Source: Acorus gramineus
Taxonomy: Eukaryota > Streptophyta > Magnoliopsida > Acorales > Acoraceae
Reading direction: 5' to 3'
NCBI GenBank assembly: GCA_030737835.1
Contig: CM060851.1
Coordinates: forward strand, 11,836,897-11,900,896
Length of the DNA: 64,000 nt
Under the pieces are notes generated by a model that saw nothing but the letters and a program-made list of their open reading frames with translations, did no database searches and was not told the origin of the DNA. Below, in pieces: positions 10,307-20,080 of the stretch; position 1 is the stretch's first letter, and every line of letters begins with the position of its first letter. The position numbers and the translations under genes were made by a program.

Positions 10307-11990
10307 CGGCAGATATAGTCATGCAAACAACGCACCTAATCAATAACTCTCCATTCGTGGATGATATCGTCCGCGCGCTCAAATTCGATAAGTTCACCCC
10401 TCTGAAATTCAAACTGTTTGAAGGGAAATCAAACCCCACTGAGCACATCTTTCATTACCAGCAACTCATGTCCCTCAAGACAAGAGATGACGCATTTCTT
10501 TGCAAGGTATTCCCTCAAATTCTCGAAGGACAAGCCTTGACCTGGTTCCGCAAGCTGCTGGCCGGTTTCATTGGTGACTTCTTGTGAAGCGTTCATTAGC
10601 CATTACCTATGCCATTGTAAGACAAAGAAGGACGTGGTGAGCTTGTTCGGGATGAAGTAGGCAGAGGGCGAGCGCCTCCGTGATTATCTCGCACGCTTCA
10701 GCGTGGAAATGACACAAATCAAGGCATGCAATCCTCAAACTGCGGCGATGGCATTTCGGGGAGGACTGATCCCTACCGGGCATCTTTATGAGTCCCTTGT
10801 CCGTAAACCTCCTACCAACATGGCAGACGTGCTCTCTCGTGCGGAAGGTTTCATTCGCCTGGAGCATGACGTCTCCTTTACCGCTCGCAAGGTGACTACT
10901 ATCATCACAGTTGGTCCCCCTCGCAAAGAGAGCCAACCCCCAAAGAAGCAGTCTTTCGCAATGTCACAAAAGGACGATGAAAAGCCTGCCAGCTCTCGCC
11001 CTCATAGAGGGGAGGACTTCGTAACGACTCCCCTCACTGTGTCAGAGCGACAACTTTGGCGCGACAACAAGGACAAGGGGTATTTCAAAGCCCCTTTTCC
11101 AATTCGAACCCCGGCCGAGAATCGTGACCAAACCCGCAAGTGCGAATTCCATAATGAAGTAGGACACCACTGAGGAGTGTAGGAGCCTACGCGGCCAGAT
11201 TGAGAATTTGATCCGGGACAGACGCCTCGCACACTACGTCGCGTGGCAACCCAATATAGCCAAGCCAGACGGCGACAGGAGCATGGATGCCCCCAAGCTA
11301 GGTGAATCCCCGATCATGATCGTCGCTGTCATCCATGGGAGGCCCATCCCTGATGGTGTAGAACCAATCTCAAGGGGCCAGTTGGGGTCGTGGAAGCGCG
11401 ACATCACGGAACCAGTCTACGAGCGTGAAGTCGCCATCAATTCGATCCGCTTTAGGGCCGATGATCTCGAGCAGGTATCCTTGCCACATGCCCCTGGTTA
11501 TTACTATCTACACATGCAATTTCCAGGTGCAAAGGGTTATGATCGACAAAGGCAGTAGCACGGACATCTTGTTCTTTGATGCTTACCGTCGGATGGGTCT
11601 GGACGTGGAAGGCATCAAGCGCTCCAACCCTTCGTTGATCGGATTCAACGGCAGGAGGGTGAGCCCGGTCAGTGTGGTTACCCTTCCGGTCACGGCCGCT
11701 GACCGTACCCTTAACGTCGAATTCATCGTTATCGACTCCCCCTTGGCATACAGCGCTATCATGGGATGCGAGTTGATCCACCGAATGGAGGGAGTTCTGT
11801 CCACTCTGCATCAAGTCATGCAATGTCTCACTAGGGATGGGCATTCCACCATCAACATCCGCGGAGATCAGGTAGCAGCTAGAAAGTGCTACGCCCTAGT
11901 GACTTGGGTGTCAGATTGCCGCACATAGGGACATCCCTAGATTCATAGCAATTAACTGACCGGCCATCGAAGTGGGCACAATCAGGGGCC
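10307..11990 (+). pseudogene. gag-pro: Tat-lineage gag-protease, continuation after the inserted element
   Basis: The frame from 10321 (MQTTHLINNSPFVDDIVRAL, then HIFHYQQLMSL, GQALTWFRKL) is a Tat-type gag core. It breaks at ~10585 and resumes through ERLRDYLARFSVEM (10671-10712). A zinc-binding motif CEFHNEVGHHTEEC lies near 11141-11180, with an in-frame TGA in the clean copy's place. Aspartic protease follows in another frame at about 11530-11925 (VMIDKGSSTDILFFDAYRRM, then FIVIDSPLAYSAIMG and STINIRGDQVAARKCYA). The active site reads DKGSS where family members have D-T/S-G-S-S. Multiple frameshifts and stops show that it is dead. RT does not follow on this strand: near 11,990 the sequence changes to a minus-strand element. 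Confidence 0.8.
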
Positions 11991-12725
11991 AAGTGGTGAC
12001 TCCGAAAGAGCATTTTGTCGCGTTTAGTTTGAGGCGTTACTTACACAGCACATCAAAGATTTCTTCCATGTGGGCCAAGTGGTCAACTCGGCGCTCACTT
12101 TTTACCATCATGTCGTCGATGTAAACCTCAACAGTCTTACCAATCTGATGTTGAAAGATTTTAGTCACCAACCTCTAATAAGTAGCCCTTGCGTTCTTTA
12201 ACTCGAACGGCATCACTTTATAGCAGTAAATGCCCGTAGGGGTTATGAACGTTGTCCTCTCCTGGTCGGGCTCGTGCATTGGGATTTGGTGGTAGCCTGA
12301 ATAAGCATCCATAAAACTCATTAGTTCATTACCCGATGAGGAGTCCACCAGTTGGTTGATCCTCAGAAGTGGGAAGTTGTCCTTCGAACATGTGTTGTTT
12401 AGGTCGGTGAAGTCCACGTAGACCCGCCACTTCTTGTTCTTCTTTCGAACCACCACGGTGTTGGCCAGCCGCTCAGGGTGTTGTACTTCACGTATGAACC
12501 CTGCGGCCAGGAGTTTATTCACCTCATCCTGCACTGCCTTAGCGTGTGTGGTGGCCATTCGTCGCTGCTTCTGTCGGACTGGACGGATGATCGGCGATAT
12601 GGACAGCCGATGGCTTGCCACCTCAGGATCAATTCCCGACATGTCTTGAGGCTTCCAGGCGAAGATGTCCCTGTTCTCGATGAGGAGGTCGAGTATCGCC
12701 TTTCTCTCTTCTGCGGAGAGTAAAC
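11990..12725 (-). pseudogene. pol: Reverse transcriptase fragment of the minus-strand Tat element
   Basis: The minus-strand frame 12642-12175 reads MSGIDPEVASHRLSISPIIR, QRRMATTHAKAVQDEVNKLL, GFIREVQHPERLANTVVVRK, WRVYVDFTDLNNTCSKDNFP, LMSFMDAYSGYHQIPMHEPD, TTFITPTGIYCYKVMPFELK and NARATY. A TAG (12175-12177) then replaces the Gln of the usual ATYQRLVT. The frame continues to the catalytic YIDDMMVKS motif near 12110-12085 and LNATKCSFGV near 12020. It is a clear RT palm and fingers of a plant gypsy element. The reading stops being RT-like at about 11,990. Confidence 0.9.
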
Positions 12726-12849
12726 TCTCGACGAGAAAGTATTTCTCGGGGTCGAAGGGGTCTATTGGGACCTTCTCGAGGTCTTCAAGGACCCTGTCTT
12801 CGGGACCGGGTCGGCGCTCATCAGCCTTGACTCGGTTCTGCAGTAATTG

Positions 12850-13290
12850 CTACCTTTTTGGATGAATTTCTCCATCCTCAGGCTGCTCCTCGAAGTCTGG
12901 TAGGGCCGACTTCCCTGCCATTGCCGCCATGTAGCACCGCTTTGCTGCAACTTGGTCTCCTCGAATCTCCATTATCCCCTCGGCCGTGGGGAAACGGAGC
13001 CGTTGATGGTACGTAGACGGAATCGCCTTCATCGCCACCAACCAGGTGCGTCCGATGATGGCATTGTATGGAGACAGGAGGTCCATGATAATGAACTCCG
13101 TCATAGTGGTTCGATTCCCTGCTCAAACCGGCAGTGTGATTCGTCCAGCGAGGATGACTTGTGCTCCGTTGAATGCGACCAGAGGGTCCTTCGTGGGAGT
13201 GAGGTCAGCGGCTTTTAACCCCATCCGAAGAAAGGGTTTCATGAAGAGGATGTTGGCCGAGCTTCCTATATAACTGAGAATTCTATTAAC
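12850..13290 (-). pseudogene. pro: Aspartic protease fragment of the minus-strand Tat element
   Basis: The minus-strand translation gives GSSANILFMKPFLRMGLKA, then PLVAFNGAQVILAGRITLPV, FIIMDLLSPYNAIIGRTWL, STYHQRLRFPTAEGIMEIRG and DQVAAKRCY. This matches the protease of Tat-lineage elements and is homologous to 11530-11925 on the other strand. The catalytic Asp before GSS reads as Ile (YIGSS), and an in-frame stop lies near 13125, so it is inactive. Confidence 0.8.
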
Positions 13291-13404
13291 GTGGAAATTA
13301 GAGATACGCAGGGTGATTACCAGGGCGTCCGAGTGCGGGGCTTGGACTCCTTCCAGGTCGGCGTCAAAGAAAGTGATGGCTCCTTCATTACCACTTCTTT
13401 GTCT

Positions 13405-15008
13405 TTACACGACCAGCTTCGGCTTCTGGTCGATGTGCATCATTTCGAAGGAGACCTGCATCGTCTTTGAGTCTCGACGAGCACTTTTTAGCGATATATA
13501 ATGCGGTACGCCTCCAAAAATGACATCGATGATTCCTGCCGATGTACTAGGGCCAATGCTCGTCACATGCCGCTCACCGAAAGCCGGGGGTTTCTCGACA
13601 GGACCATATTCCTTTAAGCATCCCTTTTGGAACTGGGTTTCCAAGAGGCCCCGGAGGATTCGGCATTGGTCGGTAGTATGGCCCACGCTCTTATGGTAGT
13701 CGCAGAGGAGAGCTTGGTCCCGCTCTGATTCGTCGCACCTCATGGGTGCCGGCCATCGGAACCACGGCTCCCCCTTGATTTTGGATAGGATCTGTGACAA
13801 AGGGACCTTGAAGAACATCCCCTGTCCTTCTCGTACCTCGTTTGTTGAGGCACCAAGCTTCTTGACCTTCTCGCTCCGCTGGTCCTTCTTATGCAGCTCC
13901 TGCGGACGTTTGACTGCTGGTGACGGGGCGGCAACCGTTGGTGGAGACCGGGACGCAGCCATCGCCTGCTTAAGGGTCCTCGATTCTACTTCCACCTTGG
14001 CGTACTTTTCAGCACACCCCATAAAATCGCGCAAGTCACAGCGGGTACACCTGATAAGAGACTCCTTGAGGCCGTTTCCAAACGGTAGGCTGTTCTGAAA
14101 AACCATTATTGTTGCGTCCTCGTTGCAGTCTTCCACTTCGACTTACAGGATGTGGAAGCGATCAAAAAACTGCCGAATCGTCTCTCCTGATAGCATCTGG
14201 ATCTTCATGAGATCGCCGAGGTCCTTCCTCCACCGACTACAGATGAAGTGCTCGACGAACATAGTGCCGAGCTCCTCGAAAGTTCTGATCGTCGCAGGGG
14301 AAGGAGGTGGAAACATGTCAAAGCAGCCTCTTCCAGGCTAGAAGGGAAGAGGCGGCACATAAGCCCATCATAGAGCTCATACAAGGCCATCGAATGTCGG
14401 AATGCCAAGATGTGATCATAGAGATCTATCGTGCCATTGTACATCTTGAATTTGGGTTGGACGAACTTCCGGGGAAGTCGTTCCCTGAGAATCTCTGTGC
14501 AAAACGGGGAGGCGAATCCCCATATTGCATGCTCCACCATTTCGCGATTCGGAACACGCCGTACCTCGGAGCGAAAAGCGTAACGTGGTTGCGCGACCGC
14601 TTCCCCAGCTTGAGGGCGGGGTGGGGAATCATACCGACACCCCTCCGAAACCTCACGTAAGATCGATCGCCCCTGGTGCGTTTGCCTCCGAGAGGCCTCC
14701 CGTCCCGCGGAGCGTTCTCCATGAGGTGAGCGCCCGCGCCTTTGTCCTTCGTGGGGCTGTCGACCCGCCCGAGGGGTGCGCTAACGCCGACGAGACCGCT
14801 GCCTCTGATTGGAGAAAGAAGTACTTCCTTCCGAACCTTCAGCGTTGATGGTAGGGGGGTTGGACCGTACAGGAGGTGGCCGCCGGATTTCTTCCTGGAC
14901 TGGCTGTTGTCGATCCCCGTTCGTATAGAACTGTTGCATCGAGGCTTCGATCATCTGCTGCATTGACTCTTGCAGACGAGTAAATAGAGTTTCCTGCGTG
15001 GACTCCAT
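13405..15008 (-). pseudogene. gag: Gag of the minus-strand Tat element (broken frame)
   Basis: The N-terminal frame starts at 15008 (MESTQETLFTRLQESMQQMI), Gln-rich. The core lies at about 14490-14140 (KFVQPKFKMYNGTIDLYDHI, then DGLMCRLFPSSLEEAALTCF, and GETIRQFFDRFHIL in a shifted frame). The C-terminal part runs 14136-13405 (MVFQNSLPFGNGLKESLIR, then CDYHKSVGHTTDQCRILRG near 13700-13640, a zinc-knuckle-like motif of Tat gags). Frame changes near 14,330 and 14,145 and stretches between 14,850 and 14,540 without the expected frame show decay. It precedes protease in the expected order. Confidence 0.8.
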
Positions 15009-15175
15009 TACCCGCCTGAGGCCCTGGACTTGACTAGCAAAGGTTTCCGGGGAGCCGTCGGCAGCATCGGATGGGAGAACGTCTTGTTCCTGTCATCCTC
15101 CTACATTAGTGTCACTTGGACTTGACATTGGGGACACTGGCTTTTTGTTTCAGTTTCCCACAGACGACGCCAAAC

Positions 15176-15970
15176 TGTGGGGGATATTTTCCCCCTTCAG
15201 TTAGATTTGTAAGGTTACTGGAAAAAAGAACTCAAGCAATACGAATTCTCACAGCTATGCTTCGATTCTCTCCATGACTGAATAGGAAATAACACAAATA
15301 GAGCTCAATGATTGGGCTTGACTCAATGGGTAACTCTCTTCACCTTTCTCGACTGTCATTGACTGAGCCTGTAGAGTGCTTAGCGCGCGACCTCTTTATA
15401 GGCTGCCTACGTACCCCTTGGGGATCAAGTCACACGTAGTTCCTTTAACGTCCTTGTAACCGCCTTGCCACTAAATGCTTAGTGGGCCTTTTTCCAGGGA
15501 AACGTTCCCGGTATTTATGTTCCACGTCGGTCCTTGACTACCCATGTTCTGTTGGTAATGGGCCTTAAATGCTATCTCGGCAATTACAGACGTTCGTTGT
15601 CTTCTGACCGTTTCTTCTTCTTGCTCAGGGTCTCTTGATGTGCTCGCACATACGCTTCACATCATGCCTTCGAGGAGTAAGGTCGACCGACCAGACCTCA
15701 TGTCTGGTCGTGCCTTAGACTACTTGCCTTCGAGGAGTAAGGTCGACCGACCAGACCTCATGTCTGGTCGTGCCTTAGACTACTTGCCTTCAGATTCCCA
15801 ACCGCCCAACTAGACACTGGATCTAGTCGTGTCGGCACATCTGGGAGAGTCATCATGATCAAGGATTGGAAATCGGATTTGCGGGTCCCACGGTAGGCCC
15901 ACGTTCGTCCTGGTGTGACGCAGTACCCCTTGAGGTGACACGTGTCGCAGTGAGGATTTTTACCTCCACA
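15176..15970 (-). repeat. LTR of the minus-strand Tat element
   Basis: On the minus strand it starts TGTGGAGGTAAAAATCC and ends GGGGGAAAATATCCCCCACA (795 bp). It is the same family as the plus-oriented solo LTR at 61820-62698. It contains two near-identical 60-bp units (15666-15725, 15726-15785) built round the stem CGACCAGAC/GTCTGGTCG. The other family copy carries about four such units, which can account for its 84-bp greater length. Confidence 0.85.
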
Positions 15971-16215
15971 TATTGCTATTAGTAAGTAAATGCCGTTCTT
16001 TTCGGATTTTGATCCCAACTTATTGTCCAATGTTCCATCATGTCTTGCAAATCGAGTTGATTGCGTCGGGGTTATGTCGACTAACTTCGCTCCTACCTCG
16101 CGCACTCTCAATTATACACAAATTATTAACAACGATAGCTCAATCCCACGTGCGCAAAAGATGACGTAGGATCAGTGCTAACTATCCTGTCCATCTATAG
16201 TACGGCCAGGGTTGC
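15971..16215. other. Unassigned sequence between LTR and tandem repeats
   Basis: No coding content or repeat that I recognise. By position it should belong to the 3' non-coding part of the plus-oriented Tat-like element whose LTR lies at 18483-19075. Confidence 0.4.
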
Positions 16216-16530
16216 CACACGACCACCCAGTTTGGCCATGTCGCCCAAGCGACTCGAGCCCAAGGTGGTCCAACTCTTATAACCACCCCGTCCAGCCACG
16301 TCGCCCAAGCGACCCGATGCCAAGGTGGTCTAGCTCTTATAGCCACCCTGTTCGGCCACGTCGCGTAAGCGACTCAAGCCCAAGGTGGTCCTACTCTTAT
16401 AGCCACCCTGTTGGGTCACGTCGCGCAAGCGACTCAAACCCAAGGTGGTCCTACCCAAATAACCGCCCCGCTTGGCTACATCGTGCAAACGGCCCAAGCC
16501 CGAGGTGGTTCATTTCCCTAACGGCTGATC
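16216..16530 (+). repeat. Five tandem copies of a 60-bp repeat
   Basis: The motif CAAGGTGGTC recurs at exactly 60-base spacing (16261, 16321, 16381, 16441, and CGAGGTGGTT at 16501), each with GGCCACGTCGC-like and AAGCGACTC-like blocks. Divergence rises toward the right end. Because 60 is divisible by three, one strand stays open as a 199-codon repetitive frame, which I do not regard as a gene. Tandem arrays in the 3' untranslated region are common in Tat/Ogre elements. Confidence 0.85.
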
Positions 16531-16864
16531 GGCCGTGCCACGCACCTGACTCAGGCCCCAGGCAGCAATCTCATCCCACCCCGGTGGGCCGCATCGCGCT
16601 AACCGAGCGGGTCAACGGGCATTCCAAACCCCAAAAGCCCATACACAATCGTATTATACTAAAACTCCAGCGCATGGGGGCAATCGGTCTTCCCAGCCAG
16701 TGCAGTAAAATAAAAAGTTTTATTGCGGAACTCAGTACATGCAAAAAAAAATTATTATTTCGAATGCCCTCGTCTACCACCCCAACAGACGGGAACCACG
16801 GGGCCGATTGAGACAGCGATGGGGAAGTTCCAGATGCATGTTTGGAGCTAAACCCTCCTCCCGA

Positions 16865-17878
16865 TCAATGACTTTTGATGGAATCCTCATCGAGCACCCC
16901 ACGAGTAGAAGCGCGGCACCCCCATGCCTTCCGGTATGTGCGAGCCTGCGTCAGGCTAAGTTCGGCTTCAAGGTCGTCCTCGAGAGCCCAGACCTCCCCT
17001 TCGAGCTCCAATGCCCAAGTCTGCCACCGCGTGGCCGGTCGATGGAGGGAGTCCCGTTCCGCGGACACCGAAGAGTGCTCCACAGCAGCTTGAAGGGCCG
17101 ACTCCTCCGCCCTGGCCAACGCCCCAGGGGAGGGTGTTCGGCCACCCGTAGGGGCAGGAGCGACATCACCCTCCTCACCACCCGACGCGGAGTCCTCATC
17201 GTCGCTCTCGATAATGAGCCGACGCTTCCCTCAGAGGTCATCGACTCGGGGCTGATGGCCGCCCACTGTACTGCTCTCCCCGCGGTTAGGCACACTACCA
17301 CTTGCACCACTTTCGTGAGTAGGAGGGAAGAAACGTCGTGCACCCGCGATGGCCAGCAGTTCCCTAGCATCTGGGACTGGCATCTCCATCGTGATCAGGT
17401 CGAAGGAAGCTTGATCCCACATCAGCATCTTCACCACCTCGAAGACGGTGTCGTTCAGGAACCAAACTTGGGATTTGGGCATCCCTACAGTGGGGTCAAG
17501 ACGCCCTACGAAAACAATGACATGCAAAGTCAAAATAATGGAAAGCTACAAACAACGACGGTAAATAAAAGTTCTACGTACTCAATTCGCCGAAGGAGGT
17601 CCGAATAGGGTGCATGCCTACGATGGGGCACTACCATGGCCCCCCGACCACAGCGACCTCTTCCTTCAATCCCCGGTCCCGATCGGGGATGCCTTGCACA
17701 AGGAATCCATCCCCCCGCATGACAAAGCAGTATCTTTGGGAGCTCCTCGGACACCGCGCGAATTGGTAGAAGAACATCACCTCACGGATCCCGAGGCGAT
17801 ACCCCCGTGTCTCGTTCAGGTAGACGGCGGCACAAGAACTCAGAACACGTTCGGGTGGACTTGCATCGGTGCCATCCC

Positions 17879-17900
<22 letters not shown>
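16865..17900 (-). pseudogene. Antisense ORF remnant upstream of a Tat-like 3' LTR
   Basis: The minus strand, opposite to the LTR at 18483, shows coding-like frames. About 17,860-17,620 reads YLNETRGYRLGIREVMFFYQ, CFVMRGDGFLVQGIPDRDRG and LKEEVAVVGGPW, with a stop where a residue is expected. After a possible ~80-base intron (acceptor TTTTCGTAG before GGCGTC), 17,500-17,235 reads GRLDPTVGMPKSQVWFLNDT. A frame at 17119-16865 reads EESALQAAVEHSSVSAERDS and WALELEGEVWALEDDLEAEL, a likely coiled coil. Tat-lineage elements often carry an antisense ORF between integrase and the 3' LTR, and the position fits. Assignment is by position and general resemblance; the frame is broken. Confidence 0.5.

Positions 17901-17914
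<14 letters not shown>
17880..17914 (+). repeat. (AAAG)n microsatellite
   Basis: About nine uninterrupted AAAG units. It lies 5' (minus-strand sense) of the antisense ORF remnant. No function is evident. Confidence 0.95.
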
Positions 17915-18436
17915 GTGGGGATGAAGGGGTGAAGCGGGAATTAGACGGCCGTCAAATGATAGACGGAAAAGTAGGCCTCCCCCGCAAGGAGTCCAACTCC
18001 ATCACGATCGAACAGATCGACCTCCACTAGCTTCACCGTCATCCCCCGCGACAACGAGAGCCTCCTTTGCACCATCTCGACGGAACGACAAAAGAAAACA
18101 GAGAAGATTAGAAACGATGGGCGAAGTCATGATGGCAATCTTCACCATTTCAAGGCGATATATAGGGTTGGAAATCCGTCCCTCCATCTTCGTTGCGTCG
18201 TTTCACCAATTGCTGCGACCATTGATGACAGGGTGAAATCATTACCCCGCATTAACCGACGAGCCTGCAGGATGAAGCGACGTCCCTTCGATTCAAGCAA
18301 CATCACGAATCCACATTGATTGTCCTCAGAACTAGGACGAGCCACCGAATCAGAATAGGCCGTCGAATCCCAGCATCATCATTTCGACGGGACAGAGGTT
18401 TCGTCCAACACGTGGCGCTCTCGAAGTAGTTTTTCC

Positions 18437-18478
18437 CATTCGACAGGAAGAACTACCTGTCGAATGAGAAAAAGGGGG
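18437..18478 (+). promoter_or_regulatory. Hairpin plus polypurine tract before a Tat-like 3' LTR
   Basis: A perfect 11-bp stem, CATTCGACAGG (18437-18447) and CCTGTCGAATG (18456-18466), encloses an 8-base loop. It is followed by the purine run AGAAAAAGGGGG (18467-18478), and four bases later by the LTR start at 18483. The purine run is the expected plus-strand primer for the element. The hairpin right beside it is unusual. Confidence 0.65.
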
Positions 18479-18482
18479 CATC

Positions 18483-19075
18483 TGTGGGTGCCAAATTTTC
18501 AAGCTGTGCAAAGCGGGTCGGGTCGTGGGTCCCATCGAATCTAGCCCAGCAGAACAATGGCTCATCCAGCCCGAGTCCGAACAGACTCAACTAGAAGGCC
18601 CATACTCGTCCGACTACAAAAGGCCAAGTCAATATTTACCCACTCACGTATTGCCCAGATCTTCCTAGATATATTGCATTATCTATAATTATCATTATTT
18701 AAATCCAATCAATGCTGGTCTTTATCACCAAATCAAGTCATCATTGGCTGTGTCAACAAAATCCTAACAAAATATGGATAAACATGGCAACTTATAATTG
18801 ACCAAATCCTACGATTATATCTATTGCCCCCTCACTAATGACTAATGAATTCTTGTCCATCTGATGGAAAGAGGTCGATTTCTTTTTGTAAAATCTCTTT
18901 TTCGGCCACCTTGACTGACTTGAGCATCGGAGGGTCTTTCGTAGATTCCCACCTCCCTGTGTCTACGGCGTTCAAGGAGTGCTCCCCGGCGGAAGACGAC
19001 GGAACCAAGCGGAGAAGAACAGAAGTAGTTGGATCCGCTTACCCGAACCCGGTAGGCAAAATTTCTGTCCCTCCA
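18483..19075 (+). repeat. 3' LTR of a Tat-like Ty3/gypsy element (plus orientation)
   Basis: It starts TGTGGGTGCCAAATTTTC after a polypurine tract and ends CTGTCCCTCCA (593 bp). The last ~180 bases closely match 196-380. If this is the partner of that LTR, one element spans most of 1-19075, but the 5' parts of the two LTRs do not match, so a mixture of subfamilies is also possible. Confidence 0.7.
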
Positions 19076-19220
19076 TATGGTTTTTTTAAGGGTACACCAA
19101 CTATGCATGTAACACAGAATAATAACCACCTGCTTTGATTAGGTATGCAATTAGCTAGGGACCTTCCAACATATATATACACCTTAAGCTTAAACTCAAA
19201 ATCATGGCGCGGGACCGCGG

Positions 19221-19480
19221 GTGATCAGGGGGTGGTTTGTTCACTGTTTCCGTACATGCATAAAGATCCTAAATGATATAACCCGCAGGGTTGGTAAGGG
19301 TTTTGTTATACTCTGCTTTGATTTAATGAGAATTATTGGAATAGGTTATAGAAGTTGGTTATTGGCTTCCCCGTTGAAGGCAGAAGCGGAAGCAATTTGG
19401 CTCGGAATAAGATATGTAAAATTCATGGGATTGAAAAAGTTAATTGTATGTACTGATGCCCAACCAGTAGTCTAGCTTTA
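19221..19480 (+). pseudogene. RNase H-like domain fragment
   Basis: The plus frame contains WLLASPLKAEAEAIWLGIRY and MGLKKLIVCTDAQPVV, a pattern of the plant RNase H-like (RVT_3) domain found at the ends of non-LTR retrotransposons and in many plant pseudogenes, with the conserved AEAEAI block and (S/T)DA(Q) block. The frame ends at TAG just after the second motif. No upstream RT domain is present. It is a decayed fragment, not an expressed gene as far as can be seen. Confidence 0.55.
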
Positions 19481-19717
19481 GCAAGATGAAAGGGTTGGAC
19501 CGCCACAGCTCCAGGATTGTGTAGCAGATATATACGATATATATGCTAATTGTTCTCTATAGGAACCTGTTTACTTTGTGAAGGTTTTTAGACAATGTTG
19601 TTTCTGTACCTGAACAACTAGCTAAATTAATTAGCACAACGAATACAGAAATCACATGTTGCAGTTGTGGCCTAAAAGATGACAGGGATTTGTCATTGTA
19701 TATTTTTTTTTTTTTTT

Positions 19718-19965
19718 TTAAGTCCTCACAAACCATCATATTTAGTGATCGATCCCTCATTTCTTCATATTTAGGTTTTAGTCCCCAGATTTAAAAGATA
19801 ATTCCTTTTTAATCCCTGATAGGGACCTATCCGTAAATTATTTAATTTTTATTGTAGTCCTTGATGGGGACTAAAGAAGAATTATCCTTTAAATCTGGGG
19901 ACTAAAACTCAAATATGAAAAAATGAGAGATCGATCACTTAATATGATGATTCGTGAAGACTTAA
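19718..19965. mobile_element. Fold-back MITE
   Basis: The left arm (19719-~19815: AAGTCCTCAC, GTGATCGATCCCTCATTT, TTTTAGTCCCCAGATTTAAA) is the reverse complement of the right arm (~19880-19964) with a few mismatches, leaving a short centre. Arms of ~90 bp on a ~245-bp element make a near-complete hairpin. It is flanked by T-rich runs, so a target duplication cannot be read. Confidence 0.7.
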
Positions 19966-20080
19966 AAATAAAAAACTTTTTTTTTTTTTTTATACTCCAC
20001 GGGAGTGTGAACAGAAACTGCGTTGCTTCATATTTTGCAGATGATATACGCACTTAAGGTTTCAAAAAATAAAATAAAAA

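Larger units (their letters stand above)
11990..15970 (-). mobile_element. Tat-like Ty3/gypsy element on the minus strand, 3' half lost
   Basis: Reading on the minus strand from 15970 to 11990: LTR (15970-15176), TTTGGCGTCGTCTGTGGGAA leader, gag (about 15008-13405), protease (about 13290-12850), and the fingers/palm part of RT (about 12720-11990). RNase H, integrase and the second LTR are missing, so it is a truncated copy joined to the plus-strand Tat remnant near 11,990. A candidate 5-bp flank on the LTR side is TATTG (15971-15975), but its partner is lost. Confidence 0.8.

Noticed and set aside
16212-16811. 199-codon plus frame with SDSSPRWS-like repeats
   Set aside because: It arises from a 60-bp tandem repeat whose unit length is a multiple of three. 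The array is not a CRISPR: there are no unique spacers.
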